Positions 1-8,386 of a stretch of 64,000 nt of DNA are shown one piece after another; positions within the stretch are counted from its first letter, which is position 1; every line of letters starts with the position of its first letter. The notes under the pieces are model-generated. The model did not search any database. It saw nothing but the letters and a program-made list of their open reading frames with translations, and was not told where the DNA came from. The stretch is from Rhodopseudomonas julia. GTDB taxonomy: Bacteria; Pseudomonadota; Alphaproteobacteria; Rhizobiales; Afifellaceae. The translations under genes were made by a program, and so were the position numbers. The DNA is taken from positions 806,001-870,000 of the forward strand of contig NZ_JAUSUK010000002.1 in the NCBI RefSeq assembly GCF_030813515.1. Direction: 5' to 3'.

Positions 1-236
1 CGACGGACTTCCTCATCGGCAATTCGCACGGCAAGTTCCTGGAGCGCGACACGGGCGTGCCGCTCATCCGGCTGACCTTCCCGATCTTCGACAGGCACCA
101 TCACCACCGCTTCCCCGTCTGGGGCTACCAGGGCGGATTGCGGGTTCTGGTGACGCTGCTCGACAAGGCGTTCGACACGCTCGACGCGGCCGGGCTGGAG
201 CCGGGCGGTGACATTTCCTTCGATTTGACCCGCTAA
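1..236 (+). CDS. nifK: nitrogenase MoFe protein beta subunit, C-terminal 78 residues (5' end outside window)
   Basis: This is the carboxyl end of NifK, the beta subunit of the molybdenum-iron protein, which with NifD carries the P-cluster and FeMo-cofactor. The frame starts at base 3 and runs to TAA at 234-236. The segment TFPIFDRHHHHRFPVWGYQG matches the conserved NifK tail (FPIFDRHH.HR), followed by a short segment ending DLTR. nifE begins 27 bases downstream on the same strand, the usual nifHDK-nifEN order. The family assignment is secure; only the upstream part of the gene is missing. Confidence 0.95.
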   Translation, partial: TDFLIGNSHGKFLERDTGVPLIRLTFPIFDRHHHHRFPVWGYQGGLRVLVTLLDKAFDTLDAAGLEPGGDISFDLTR

Positions 237-262
237 AAGGCGGGCGGCGCCGGGAGGCGATC

Positions 263-1708
263 ATGGGCGAAGTCTTGAGGTCGAAAACAGCCGAACTCTT
301 CAACGAGCCGGGCTGTGCGAAAAACCAGGCCAAGAGCGAAAAGGAGCGCAAGAAAGGCTGCTCCAAGCCTTTGGTGCCGGGCGCCGCCGCAGGCGGTTGT
401 GCCTTCGACGGTGCCAAGATCGCGCTGGAGCCGATCGTCGACGTCGTGCATCTGACGCACGGGCCGTCGGCGTGCGAAGGCAACAGCTGGGACAACCGCC
501 ATGCTGCCACCTCGGGGCCGAGCACTTACCGGCTCGGCCTCACCACCGATCTCTCCGAGCTCGACATCGTCATGGGCAACGGAGAAAAGCGACTGTATCG
601 GGCGATCAAGGACGCGATCGCCCGTTACGACCCGCCGGCCGTCTTCGTCTATCAGACCTGCGTGCCGGCGATGATCGGCGACGACATCGAGGCCGTCTGT
701 CGGCATGCGGCGGAGAAGACCGGCACGCCCTGCATTCCGGTTCTGTCGGCCGGGTTTTCGGGCAAGAAGAATTTCGGCAACAAGCTCGCCGGTGAGGCGC
801 TCTTCAAGCACGTCATCGGCACCATCGAGCCTGAATATACGACGCCGACGGACGTCAACATTCTGGGCGAATACAACATCGTCGGCGAGATCTGGCAGAT
901 CAAACCGCTTCTGGAAAAACTCGGTATCCGGCTTCTCGCCAACATCACCGGGGATGCGCGCTACCGCGATATCGCCGGCGCGCACCGCGCCCGCGTCAAC
1001 ATGATGATGTGCTCGGCGGCTCTCATCAATCTGGCGCGCCAGATGGAGGAACGCTGGGGCATCCCGTATTTCGAAGGGTCTTTCTATGGCATCGCCGATA
1101 CGTCGGCAGCTTTGCGCATGCTTGCCCGCATGCTCGTCGAGCGCGGAGCCCCTGAAGATCTTTTGGAGCGCACGGAAGCGTTGATCACGGCGGAGGAGGC
1201 GCGGGCCTGGGCGCGCATCGAACCTTACCGCGAGATCCTCAAGGGCAAACGCGTCATTCTCTATACGGGCGGGGTCAAATCCTGGTCGATCGTCTCCGCT
1301 CTGCAGGAGATCGGCATGAAGATCGTCGCCACCTCGGTGCGCAAGTCGACGGAAGGCGACAAGGAGCGGATCAAGGAGATCATGGACGATCCGCATATGG
1401 TCGGCTCCGTTCCGGCACGAGAGATGTATGCGAGGCTCGCCAATGACGAGGCGGACATTCTCCTGTCGGGCGGCAAGACGCAATATGTCGGGCTGAAGGC
1501 GCGCAGGCCGTGGCTCGATATCAACCAGGAGCGCAACTACGCCTATGCCGGCTATGACGGCACCGTGGCGCTCGTGGCGGAACTCGCCAAATCCTTGTCC
1601 AATCCTGTGTGGGAGGAGATCCGTCGGCCTGCGCCCTGGGAAATCTCCGCCGATATCGTCCCGCTCGATTGCGGACCGCAATCGCGTTCCGGCGTCGGGG
1701 AGGCGTAG
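263..1708 (+). CDS. nifE: nitrogenase FeMo-cofactor scaffold protein NifE
   Basis: NifE pairs with NifN to form the scaffold on which the NifB product is matured into FeMo-cofactor in the cytoplasm. The protein has 481 residues, close to the family norm. The N-terminal part has the expected cysteines (C18, C33, C46, C71), and the context HGPSACEGNSWDNRH is typical of NifE. Start choice: ATG at 263 follows GGGAGGCG at 252-259. The stop TAG (1706-1708) is immediately followed by the nifN ATG, so NifE and NifN are probably translated in tandem. It probably belongs to the transcript reading through from nifK, since no promoter is visible in the 26-base gap. Confidence 0.96.
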   Translation: MGEVLRSKTAELFNEPGCAKNQAKSEKERKKGCSKPLVPGAAAGGCAFDGAKIALEPIVDVVHLTHGPSACEGNSWDNRHAATSGPSTYRLGLTTDLSELDIVMGNGEKRLYRAIKDAIARYDPPAVFVYQTCVPAMIGDDIEAVCRHAAEKTGTPCIPVLSAGFSGKKNFGNKLAGEALFKHVIGTIEPEYTTPTDVNILGEYNIVGEIWQIKPLLEKLGIRLLANITGDARYRDIAGAHRARVNMMMCSAALINLARQMEERWGIPYFEGSFYGIADTSAALRMLARMLVERGAPEDLLERTEALITAEEARAWARIEPYREILKGKRVILYTGGVKSWSIVSALQEIGMKIVATSVRKSTEGDKERIKEIMDDPHMVGSVPAREMYARLANDEADILLSGGKTQYVGLKARRPWLDINQERNYAYAGYDGTVALVAELAKSLSNPVWEEIRRPAPWEISADIVPLDCGPQSRSGVGEA

Positions 1709-3106
1709 ATGGCCACGCTCCTCCAGCCGAAAAAGAACGGCTCGATCAATCCTTTGAAGTCCTCCGCGCCGCTCGGCGCGGCGCTTGCCTATCTCGGCGT
1801 CGATGGCGCCGTGCCGCTCTTTCATGGTGCGCAAGGGTGCACCTCCTTCGCCCTGACGCTCGCCGTCCGCCATTTCCGCGAGGACATGCCGATGCAGACG
1901 ACGGCGATCGCCGAGGTCGAGACGATCTTGGGTGGTGCCGACAATCTGGAGGAGGCGCTCGTCAATCTGCAGGCGCGGATGAACCCGAAGTTCATCGGCA
2001 TCGCCTCGACGGCACTCATCGAGACGCGCGGCGAGGACATCACCGGCGATCTCCTGTCCATCATGCAGCGCCGCCACGAACTGGCGCGCACGGCCATCGT
2101 CTATGCCTCGACGCCCGATTATGTCGGGGCGCTCGAAGACGGCTGGGCGAAGGCGGTGACGGCGATCATCGAAGGCCTCGTCGTCCCGGGGGAACGCCGG
2201 CAGAAGAGCCTTCGGCAGATCAACATTCTGCCTGGCGTGCATCAGACCGCTGCGGATATCGACCAGCTGCGCGACATGGCGGCAGCCTTCGGTCTCGATG
2301 CTGTCGTCCTGCCGGATCTTTCCGGGTCGCTCGACGGCCATGTGAACGCCGAGTTCACGCCGATCACATCCGGCGGCACGAAACTCGAAGACATCGCCGA
2401 CATGGGCGAGGGGCTCGCCACCATTGCGATCGGCCAGCATATGACCCCGGCGGCAGAGGCTCTCGAAGGGCTGACCGGCGTGCCGAGCACGGTTCTTGCG
2501 AACCTGACGGGGCTTGCGGCAACCGACGAATTGGTGGCGCTGCTGTCGCGGATTTCGGGCGTCGCGGTCCCCGAAAGCCTCAAGCGACGCCGCAGCCAGC
2601 TCGTCGACGCCATGCTCGATTGCCATTTCTATCTCGGTGGCAAGCGCATCGCCATCGCGGCCGACCCGGATCTCACTTATCAGCTCGCCGTCTTCTTCAA
2701 GAGCCTCGGCGCGGAGATCGTCACGGCGGTGACGACCACCCATCATTCGGCGCTTCTCGAGAGAGTACCGGCGAAGGAGGTCGTTGTCGGCGATCTCATG
2801 GATTTCGAAGAACGGGCGGCGGCCGCACAGGCCGATCTCCTCGTCACACACAGCCACGGACGACAGGCCGCGGAGCGGCTTGGCCTGCCGCATCTGCGCG
2901 TCGGGTTCCCGATCTTCGACCGGCTCGGCGTCCAGCACCGCTCGATGATCGGCTACGCGGGAAGCCGCGATTTTCTCTACGAGGTCGGAAACATCTTCCT
3001 CAGCCTCATCAAAGAGAAGAAGCCCGAGGATTTCACCTCGGCCGAAGTGCCTCCCTTCAAGGTTCAGGAGAAGCGCGATGTCGGTCAGACACTTGCAATT
3101 GGTTGA
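1709..3106 (+). CDS. nifN: nitrogenase FeMo-cofactor scaffold protein NifN
   Basis: NifN is the beta-like partner of NifE in the alpha2beta2 scaffold for FeMo-cofactor assembly. The 465-residue protein opens with the NifN signature INPLKSSAPLGAALAYLG and has a conserved cysteine at residue 44 in HGAQGCTSF. The C-terminal segment VGFPIFDRLGVQHRSMIGY is the NifN version of the NifK tail. The ATG directly abuts the nifE stop codon, and the 3' end overlaps nifX by 29 bases in another frame, so nifE, nifN and nifX form a tightly coupled block. Confidence 0.96.
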   Translation: MATLLQPKKNGSINPLKSSAPLGAALAYLGVDGAVPLFHGAQGCTSFALTLAVRHFREDMPMQTTAIAEVETILGGADNLEEALVNLQARMNPKFIGIASTALIETRGEDITGDLLSIMQRRHELARTAIVYASTPDYVGALEDGWAKAVTAIIEGLVVPGERRQKSLRQINILPGVHQTAADIDQLRDMAAAFGLDAVVLPDLSGSLDGHVNAEFTPITSGGTKLEDIADMGEGLATIAIGQHMTPAAEALEGLTGVPSTVLANLTGLAATDELVALLSRISGVAVPESLKRRRSQLVDAMLDCHFYLGGKRIAIAADPDLTYQLAVFFKSLGAEIVTAVTTTHHSALLERVPAKEVVVGDLMDFEERAAAAQADLLVTHSHGRQAAERLGLPHLRVGFPIFDRLGVQHRSMIGYAGSRDFLYEVGNIFLSLIKEKKPEDFTSAEVPPFKVQEKRDVGQTLAIG

Positions 3107-3572
3107 ACGGGAGGAAGTCATGTCGGTGACCGCTGAGAGCGACGAGCCGCGGCTGCGCGTTGCGATCGCCACGCAGGATATGAAGGGGCTCAACGCGCAT
3201 TTTGGCTCGGCCCGCAAATTCGCCATCTACGACGTGACGCCGACGGCGTCGCGCTTCGTCTCCGCCGCTGCCTTCGATGATGTATCGGATGAAAGCGGCA
3301 AACACCGCCTCGAGGGCGACGACCGCATCGGACCGAAGATCGAGGCGTTGAACGGCTGCCACCTTCTGTTCTGCCTGGCGATCGGGGGGCCTTCGGCCGC
3401 GAAAGTCATCAATGCGCGCATCCACCCGGTCAAATTGCCGGCGCCGGAGCCGATCGACGGCCTCATTGGGCGCGTGCAGACGATGATGTCGACCAATCCG
3501 CCGCCCTGGCTGCGGAAGGTGATGGGCACGGCGCAGCCGCGGTCGATGGATTTTCTCGACGAGGAGGATTGA
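3078..3572 (+). CDS. nifX: nitrogen fixation protein NifX
   Basis: NifX is a small carrier that binds FeMo-cofactor precursors (NifB-co/VK-cluster) between NifB and NifEN. The core LRVAIATQDMKGLNAHFGSA and FAIYDV match the dinitrogenase iron-molybdenum cofactor-binding fold. Two starts are possible: ATG 3078 and ATG 3121. I chose 3078 (164 residues) because AGGAG lies 7 bases upstream and the extra N-terminus (RHLQLVE) resembles the N-terminus of known NifX proteins. ATG 3121 also has a GGGAGG before it. With the chosen start it overlaps nifN by 29 bases. Confidence 0.93.
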   Translation: MSVRHLQLVEREEVMSVTAESDEPRLRVAIATQDMKGLNAHFGSARKFAIYDVTPTASRFVSAAAFDDVSDESGKHRLEGDDRIGPKIEALNGCHLLFCLAIGGPSAAKVINARIHPVKLPAPEPIDGLIGRVQTMMSTNPPPWLRKVMGTAQPRSMDFLDEED

Positions 3573-3574
3573 GC

Positions 3575-4051
3575 ATGGCGGAAGCGCTGATGTCTGCTGC
3601 CGAAGCGGAGGATAAGGCGATGGGCTCGCCTTTCCTCAAATCGCTCGTCGCGCTCTATCGGGCGGAGGATTCCTATGGCGCCTGGGAGAGCAAGAGCGAT
3701 GCCGAGCTCCTCGATGAGTTCATCGTCACCGCAGAAGAGCGGCGGGCGAAGCCGATCATCGACGATCCCGACCCCGATCTTCTCGACCGGGTCGACAAAT
3801 TCTATCGCGCCGTCGGTCTGACGGTGGAGCGAGAGACGGGGCTCATGGCCTCGCCGATGATGAGCATGCATTGGGAAGGTTTTGGGCGCGTTATTCTGAC
3901 GGCCGGCAAGCTCGTGATCTTCGCGAAATCGCTGCGCGACGTGCACCGCTTCGGTTTCGAAAGCCTCGGCGATCTCGCCGAGGCCGGCATGAAAATCGTG
4001 CGCCAGGCGCGCGAGACGATCGACACCTATCCAGAGGTGGCCCGCGCCTGA
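3575..4051 (+). CDS. NifX-associated nitrogen fixation protein (DUF269 family)
   Basis: A 158-residue protein of the NifX-associated family (DUF269), almost always found directly after nifX in molybdenum nitrogenase clusters. Its exact biochemical role is not established. Visible family features are the N-terminal helix SPFLKSLVALYRAEDSYGAW and the central segment MMSMHWEGFGRVILTAGKLV. Start choice: ATG 3575 has GAGGAGG at 3561-3567; a TTG at 3569 in the same frame is too close to that site. It begins two bases after the nifX stop, so it is co-translated with it. Confidence 0.9.
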   Translation: MAEALMSAAEAEDKAMGSPFLKSLVALYRAEDSYGAWESKSDAELLDEFIVTAEERRAKPIIDDPDPDLLDRVDKFYRAVGLTVERETGLMASPMMSMHWEGFGRVILTAGKLVIFAKSLRDVHRFGFESLGDLAEAGMKIVRQARETIDTYPEVARA

Positions 4052-4094
4052 GGCGTGGCCGATGAAAGGGCTTGGGCGAGCCCGGGGGGACATG

Positions 4095-4391
4095 ATGAGC
4101 TTCGTGACACGTGACGGACGGGATTGGACGCCGGAATATCTTCTTTCGATCGATCCGAAGAAGTGCATCGGCTGCGGTCGCTGCTACAAAGTCTGTGCGC
4201 GCAACGTGATGACGCTTCGCGGCGTCACCGAAGACGGTGAGTTCGTCGACCTCGAGGACGAGGATGACGACGAGCTGGAGCGCAAGGTGATGGTGCTCGG
4301 CGATGCCGGAAACTGCATCGGTTGCGGCGCCTGCGCCAGGGTCTGCCCGACGGGCAGCCAGACGCACGGAGCCGAAGCGCTCGCGGCCTGA
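4095..4391 (+). CDS. fdxB: nif-specific ferredoxin III (2x[4Fe-4S])
   Basis: Small nif-specific ferredoxin thought to give electrons to cofactor assembly or nitrogenase. The 98-residue protein begins SFVTRDGRDWTPEYL, typical of FdxB, and carries two cluster motifs: CIGCGRCYKVC near residues 18-28 and CIGCGACARVCP near 75-86, separated by an acidic loop, consistent with two [4Fe-4S] clusters. In-frame starts also exist at 4062 and 4092. 4095 was chosen from the family N-terminus and from GGGGGGA just upstream. It lies between the DUF269 gene and nifQ. Confidence 0.92.
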   Translation: MSFVTRDGRDWTPEYLLSIDPKKCIGCGRCYKVCARNVMTLRGVTEDGEFVDLEDEDDDELERKVMVLGDAGNCIGCGACARVCPTGSQTHGAEALAA

Positions 4392-4395
4392 GACC

Positions 4396-5016
4396 ATGGA
4401 AGCCGCGGACGTCTACGATTTCCTGATGGAGGGCGGCGAGCGGCCGCTCTGCAATGCGTTCGACGCGCATGTCATCGCCTCCGTGCTGGCGCTCGCCATT
4501 TCGGAAAGCCGCAAGGAGGAGGTTTCCGTCGTCGAGACGCTCGGTCTCGACAGCGACACTCTCAAAGACCTTGTCGGCGCGCTCTTTCCGCATGCGGCGG
4601 CGATTTTCGAGGGCCTGCCGGCCGATGTCGTGCCGACGAGAAGCGAAGACGAGGTCTGCCTTCTCGACCTCTTGATGAACGGCACGACAGAGGACAGCTC
4701 TCTTGAAATGCGGCTTGCCGAGATCATCGCCCGGCGCTGCCAGAGGCCGAACCATCTCTGGCAGGATCTCGGTCTGCGCAACCGGCGCGAGCTGGGCTGG
4801 CTGATGGAGCGGCATTTCGAGATGCTGTCGGAGGCGAACAGCCAGGACATGAAGTGGAAGAAGTTCTTCTACCGCATGATCTGTCGCGACACGGGCTATC
4901 AGATCTGCACGGCGCCGACCTGCAACGAATGCGACGACTTCGATACCTGCTTCGGCGATGAGAGCGGCGAAAGCCTGCTTGCCCGCGTCAAGCGCGATGC
5001 CGAGAAGGCGTCCTGA
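4396..5016 (+). CDS. nifQ: molybdenum-processing protein NifQ
   Basis: NifQ is an iron-sulfur protein that supplies molybdenum to the NifEN scaffold, probably via a Mo-Fe-S cluster. The 206-residue sequence ends with the diagnostic C-x4-C-x2-C-x5-C motif (CTAPTCNECDDFDTC, about residues 175-190). The ATG is 5 bases after the fdxB stop. It is the last gene of the first block: a 156-base gap with a new sigma54 promoter follows. No clear hairpin terminator was seen after it. Confidence 0.93.
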   Translation: MEAADVYDFLMEGGERPLCNAFDAHVIASVLALAISESRKEEVSVVETLGLDSDTLKDLVGALFPHAAAIFEGLPADVVPTRSEDEVCLLDLLMNGTTEDSSLEMRLAEIIARRCQRPNHLWQDLGLRNRRELGWLMERHFEMLSEANSQDMKWKKFFYRMICRDTGYQICTAPTCNECDDFDTCFGDESGESLLARVKRDAEKAS

Positions 5017-5050
5017 GGGTATTCATCCTTCCCGCTGTTGCGAAGACGCC

Positions 5051-5066
5051 TGTCGGCTTTGTGACA
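5051..5066 (+). promoter_or_regulatory. NifA upstream activator sequence (TGT-N10-ACA)
   Basis: TGTCGGCTTTGTGACA is a perfect match to the NifA binding consensus TGT-N10-ACA. It lies about 64 bases upstream of the -24 element at 5130, a plausible distance for an enhancer-type activator acting by looping. It suggests NifA control of the iscA-nifUSVW operon. Confidence 0.85.
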
Positions 5067-5072
5067 TTGGTG

Positions 5073-5089
5073 CGGAATGCGACATTCCG
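5073..5089. repeat. perfect 7-bp inverted repeat between NifA site and promoter
   Basis: CGGAATG-CGA-CATTCCG: 7-base arms around a 3-base spacer, six bases after the NifA site. It does not fit the NifA or IHF consensus. It may be an operator for another regulator or a chance palindrome. No T tract follows, so it is not an obvious terminator for nifQ. Confidence 0.5.
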
Positions 5090-5129
5090 TCCGGCCGCGA
5101 ATCTCTATTGAAAACAGAGCCTTAGGTTT

Positions 5130-5145
5130 TGGCACGCGGCTTGCT
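5130..5145 (+). promoter_or_regulatory. sigma54 (-24/-12) promoter of the iscA-nifU-nifS-nifV-nifW operon
   Basis: TGGCACGCGGCTTGCT matches the RpoN consensus TGGCACG-N4-TTGCW at every fixed position. Transcription should start about 11 bases downstream, leaving a short leader before the iscA ATG at 5173. With the NifA site at 5051 this makes a standard nitrogen-fixation promoter. Confidence 0.92.
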
Positions 5146-5172
5146 GCGCTCCTGGTAACGAAGGAGCGAGGC

Positions 5173-5493
5173 ATGATCCAACTGACCGAGGCCGCCGTGG
5201 ATGCGCTGCGCACAGCGATCGCCGGGTCCGAAGAACCGGTCGAGGGCCTGCGCCTGATGGTCGAGAGCGGCGGCTGTGCCGGCCTCAAATACATGATGGG
5301 CCTCGTCGGTGAGGCCGAGCCGAGCGATGTGCTGGTGGAGCAGGCGGGCATCAAGGTCTTCGTCGACCCGATGAGCATCGCCTACCTCGAAGGCACCACC
5401 GTTGATTTCGTCACAAGCCTGGAAGGCGCCGGGTTCACCTTCGACAATCCGAAGGCGACCTGGAGCTGCTCCTGCGGCAAGTCCTTCGGATGA
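5173..5493 (+). CDS. iscA: IscA/HesB-type iron-sulfur cluster assembly protein, nif-associated
   Basis: A-type Fe-S carrier of 106 residues. The three family cysteines are visible: SGGCAGL in the middle and CSCGKSFG at the extreme C-terminus. It is the first gene behind the sigma54 promoter and is followed with a 4-base overlap region by a NifU-type gene, so it probably serves as the nif-specific scaffold or carrier delivering clusters to nitrogenase proteins. Start: ATG 5173 with AAGGAGCGAG at 5161-5170. Because the neighbouring NifU lacks its IscU domain, this protein may carry more of the assembly load than in Azotobacter (inference). Confidence 0.9.
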   Translation: MIQLTEAAVDALRTAIAGSEEPVEGLRLMVESGGCAGLKYMMGLVGEAEPSDVLVEQAGIKVFVDPMSIAYLEGTTVDFVTSLEGAGFTFDNPKATWSCSCGKSFG

Positions 5494-5504
5494 TGGAGAG
5501 CCCC

Positions 5505-5975
5505 ATGACTGATTTTACCCCCCTTTATCAGGATGAGCTTCTGGAGACGGCTGGCGAAGAGCGAGAGGAGCGCTGCGAAGGTGCGGCCGGTCCGGGTGAG
5601 AGGCCGATGGTGCGGCTAACGCTTCTCAACCGCACGCAGATGCCGAAGAGGCCTGCGTCGTCGCCCGAGGCGCCTGTGCAGAGCGCCGACGGCGAGGCCG
5701 GCTCGCGGAAGGCGGCGACGTTTGGGCTCGGCCTCAGTCGCGAGGAGAAATTCGCTCTTGTCGAGGACGCGCTGCAGGATGTCCGCCGCTACATCGCGGG
5801 CGATGGCGGCGACTGCAAGCTCGTCGATATCGAAGACAACAAGATCATGGTGCGGTTGACCGGTGCCTGCGTCGGCTGCCAGCTCGCGGGCGTTACCATC
5901 GGTGGCATTCAGATGCGGCTGATGGCGAAGCTCGGCGCGCCCATCCGCGTCATCCCGGTTCAGCCAAGACATTGA
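5505..5975 (+). CDS. nifU: NifU-like protein, C-terminal (Nfu) domain only
   Basis: 156 residues with a C-terminal Nfu domain (about 75-150) containing the cluster-binding CVGCQLAG motif. Full-length NifU has an N-terminal IscU-like scaffold and a central [2Fe-2S] domain; both are missing here and are replaced by a ~75-residue low-complexity, acidic/Pro-rich stretch. It should hold a transient [4Fe-4S] cluster for transfer to nitrogenase. Start: ATG 5505 lies after GGAG at 5495-5498; in-frame ATGs at 5490 and 5493 overlap the iscA stop and are alternatives. nifS follows 10 bases later. Confidence 0.88.
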   Translation: MTDFTPLYQDELLETAGEEREERCEGAAGPGERPMVRLTLLNRTQMPKRPASSPEAPVQSADGEAGSRKAATFGLGLSREEKFALVEDALQDVRRYIAGDGGDCKLVDIEDNKIMVRLTGACVGCQLAGVTIGGIQMRLMAKLGAPIRVIPVQPRH

Positions 5976-5985
5976 GGAGGCGGTG

Positions 5986-7188
5986 ATGCGGCCCGTCTAT
6001 CTCGATGCCAATGCGACGACGCCCGTCGATCCAGACGTGCTGGCGGCGATGCTGCCCTTCTTCACGGAGCATTTCGGCAATCCCTCTTCGCTGCATGGCT
6101 TCGGCTCAGTGGTGGCCACGGGGGTGAAGCGGGCGCGCGGACAGTTGCAATCGCTTCTCGGTGCGGAATCCGACCAGGAGATCATCTTCACCTCCGGCGG
6201 GACGGAATCCGACACGACCGCCATCCTCTCGGCGCTCGCCACGCAGGAGGGCCGCAACGAACTGATCGTCTCTGCGGTGGAACACCCGGCTGTCCTCGCG
6301 CTCGCTCAGGATCTGGCGAAACGGGCAGGTGTGGTCGTCCATGTCATACCGGTCGACGGGCGGGGCCGGCTCGACATCGATGCCTATGAGAAGGTGCTCG
6401 GCCGTCAGACGGCTCTCGTCTCCATCATGTGGGCGAACAACGAGACCGGCACGATCTTTCCGGTCGAACGGTTGGCTGCGATGGCGCACGAGGCCGGCGC
6501 GCTCTTCCATACCGATGCGGTGCAGGCGGTCGGCAAGATCGCGATGGATCTTCAATCCGGCCCAATTGATATGCTGTCTCTCTCGGGGCACAAGTTGCAC
6601 GGGCCGAAAGGCATCGGTGCGCTTTACGTCCGTCAGGGCGTGCCATTTCAGCCGCTCATCCGCGGCGGGCGGCAGGAGCGGGGACGCCGTGCGGGCACGG
6701 AAAACGTGCCGGCGATCGTCGGGCTCGGCAAAGCCGCGGAACTTGCAGCCTTCCATCTCTATGACGAACAGACGCGCGTGCGCGAGCTGCGCGATCATCT
6801 GGAAGCCGGCGTGCTGGCCGTGATCGACAAATGCATCGTGACCGGTGACGTGGACAATCGCCTGCCGAACACGAGCAATATCGCTTTCGATGGCGTCGAA
6901 GGCGAGGCGATCGTGCATCTTCTGTCGCGCGATGGCGTCGCCGTTTCGTCCGGCTCGGCGTGCAGCTCCGGCGGCATGGACGCCTCGCATGTGATCCGCG
7001 CGATGCGCCTTCCCTTTACGGCGGCGCATGGTGCCGTGCGTTTCTCCCTGTCGCGCGACAACGAGAAAGCCGATGTCGATCGGCTGATCGAGATCCTTCC
7101 CGACATCATCGAAGAGCTGCGCGCCGTGTCTCCGTTCTGGCGAAAGGCACGGCAGCCCGCAAAGCCACAGGAGCGTCTCTATGCTTGA
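5986..7188 (+). CDS. nifS: cysteine desulfurase NifS
   Basis: PLP-dependent desulfurase converting cysteine to alanine and a protein-bound persulfide for nif Fe-S clusters. 400 residues. Visible features: N-terminal [12 protein letters not shown], the PLP lysine in [12 protein letters not shown] (K203) and the persulfide cysteine in SGSACSSGG (C326), almost the same numbering as Azotobacter NifS (K202, C325). Start: ATG 5986 has GAGGAGG at 5974-5980; a GTG at 5983 is less likely. The 3' end overlaps nifV by 8 bases. Confidence 0.95.
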   Translation: MRPVYLDANATTPVDPDVLAAMLPFFTEHFGNPSSLHGFGSVVATGVKRARGQLQSLLGAESDQEIIFTSGGTESDTTAILSALATQEGRNELIVSAVEHPAVLALAQDLAKRAGVVVHVIPVDGRGRLDIDAYEKVLGRQTALVSIMWANNETGTIFPVERLAAMAHEAGALFHTDAVQAVGKIAMDLQSGPIDMLSLSGHKLHGPKGIGALYVRQGVPFQPLIRGGRQERGRRAGTENVPAIVGLGKAAELAAFHLYDEQTRVRELRDHLEAGVLAVIDKCIVTGDVDNRLPNTSNIAFDGVEGEAIVHLLSRDGVAVSSGSACSSGGMDASHVIRAMRLPFTAAHGAVRFSLSRDNEKADVDRLIEILPDIIEELRAVSPFWRKARQPAKPQERLYA

Positions 7189-8335
7189 GGAGCGCATTGT
7201 CCCCCGTCACATCGCCTTCAACGATTCCACGCTTCGCGATGGCGAGCAGGCGCCGGGTGTCGCCTTCTCGATCGAGGAGAAGGTGGCGATCGCGCGGGCC
7301 CTCGATGCGGCCGGTGTCGACGAGATCGAGGCGGGCACGCCGGCGATGGGGGAGGCCGAGATCGAGAGCCTTGCGGCGATCGGCGAGGCGGTGACGGGCT
7401 CGCGGGTCATCGCCTGGTGCCGGATGACCAAGAACGATGTCGATGCCGCGCTGAAGACCGGCCTCAAAGAGGTCAATCTCTCCGTGCCGATGTCGGATCG
7501 GCAGATCAAGGCGAAGTTCGGCACCGATCGCGCCGATGTTCTCGACCGCATTCGCAGCGTCATTCCCCATGCCCGCGCGCATGGGCTCCGGGTCGCGCTT
7601 GGCGGGGAGGATTCAAGCCGGGCCGATCTCGATTTCATTCGTCGGGCCATTGCGGTCGCGCAGGAGGCGGGCGCCGTCAAATTCCGCTTCGCCGATACGG
7701 TCGGCATCCTCGATCCGTTCACGACCTTTGCCGTCTTTCAGCGGCTGCGGGCGATGAGCGATCTCGATCTGGAATTTCATGGCCACGACGATCTCGGTCT
7801 CGCCACGGCCAACACGCTGGCCGCGATCCGCGGGGGAGCCACGCATGCCTCCGTCTGCGTTCTCGGCATCGGCGAGCGTGCCGGCAATGCGGCTCTCGAA
7901 GAGGTGGCGACGGCGCTCGATCATATCAGCGCCCATAAGAGCCGGGTCGACCTTACGCATCTGACGGGGCTCGCGGAGCTCGTTGCGGGGGCGGCGGGCC
8001 GTCCGATCCCGGAATCGAAGCCGATCGTCGGGGCCGCCGCCTTCATGCACGAATCCGGCATCCACGTTTCCGGCCTTCTGCGCGATCCGGCAACCTATGA
8101 GGGTCTCAATCCGGAGCGGCTCGGGCGCGCGCGCACCATCGTTCTCGGCAAGCATTCCGGCATCTCCTCGATGCGCCATGCGCTCGAGACTCTTGGACTT
8201 GTCGCCGACGACACGCAGACGCGCACGCTGCTCGATCTGGTGCGGGCAGAGGCCGCCAAGGCCAAGCGCGCGGTCGGCCTTCACGAAGTTGCCGCTCTTC
8301 ATGCGGCGCTGACGGCACGCGAACTCGCGGCCTGA
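7181..8335 (+). CDS. nifV: homocitrate synthase NifV
   Basis: Condenses acetyl-CoA with 2-oxoglutarate to make homocitrate, the organic ligand of FeMo-cofactor. The 384-residue protein has the TIM-barrel signatures of the alpha-isopropylmalate/homocitrate synthase family: [15 protein letters not shown] near residues 11-25, the metal-site [16 protein letters not shown], and [13 protein letters not shown]. It has the length of the nif-specific form rather than the longer LeuA. The start overlaps nifS by 8 bases, with CAGGAG at 7168-7173. Confidence 0.94.
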   Translation: MLEERIVPRHIAFNDSTLRDGEQAPGVAFSIEEKVAIARALDAAGVDEIEAGTPAMGEAEIESLAAIGEAVTGSRVIAWCRMTKNDVDAALKTGLKEVNLSVPMSDRQIKAKFGTDRADVLDRIRSVIPHARAHGLRVALGGEDSSRADLDFIRRAIAVAQEAGAVKFRFADTVGILDPFTTFAVFQRLRAMSDLDLEFHGHDDLGLATANTLAAIRGGATHASVCVLGIGERAGNAALEEVATALDHISAHKSRVDLTHLTGLAELVAGAAGRPIPESKPIVGAAAFMHESGIHVSGLLRDPATYEGLNPERLGRARTIVLGKHSGISSMRHALETLGLVADDTQTRTLLDLVRAEAAKAKRAVGLHEVAALHAALTARELAA

Positions 8336-8386
8336 CCGGTTCTCAAGGGAAAGCGCGGGCGCGAAGCTGCCGCTGCGGAGGATATC

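Noticed and set aside
233-3226. 997-codon open frame on the minus strand across nifE, nifN and nifX
   Set aside because: It is antisense to three secure nif genes; long open antisense frames are common in GC-rich DNA, and the translation has the Arg/Asp/Gly-rich look of a shadow.
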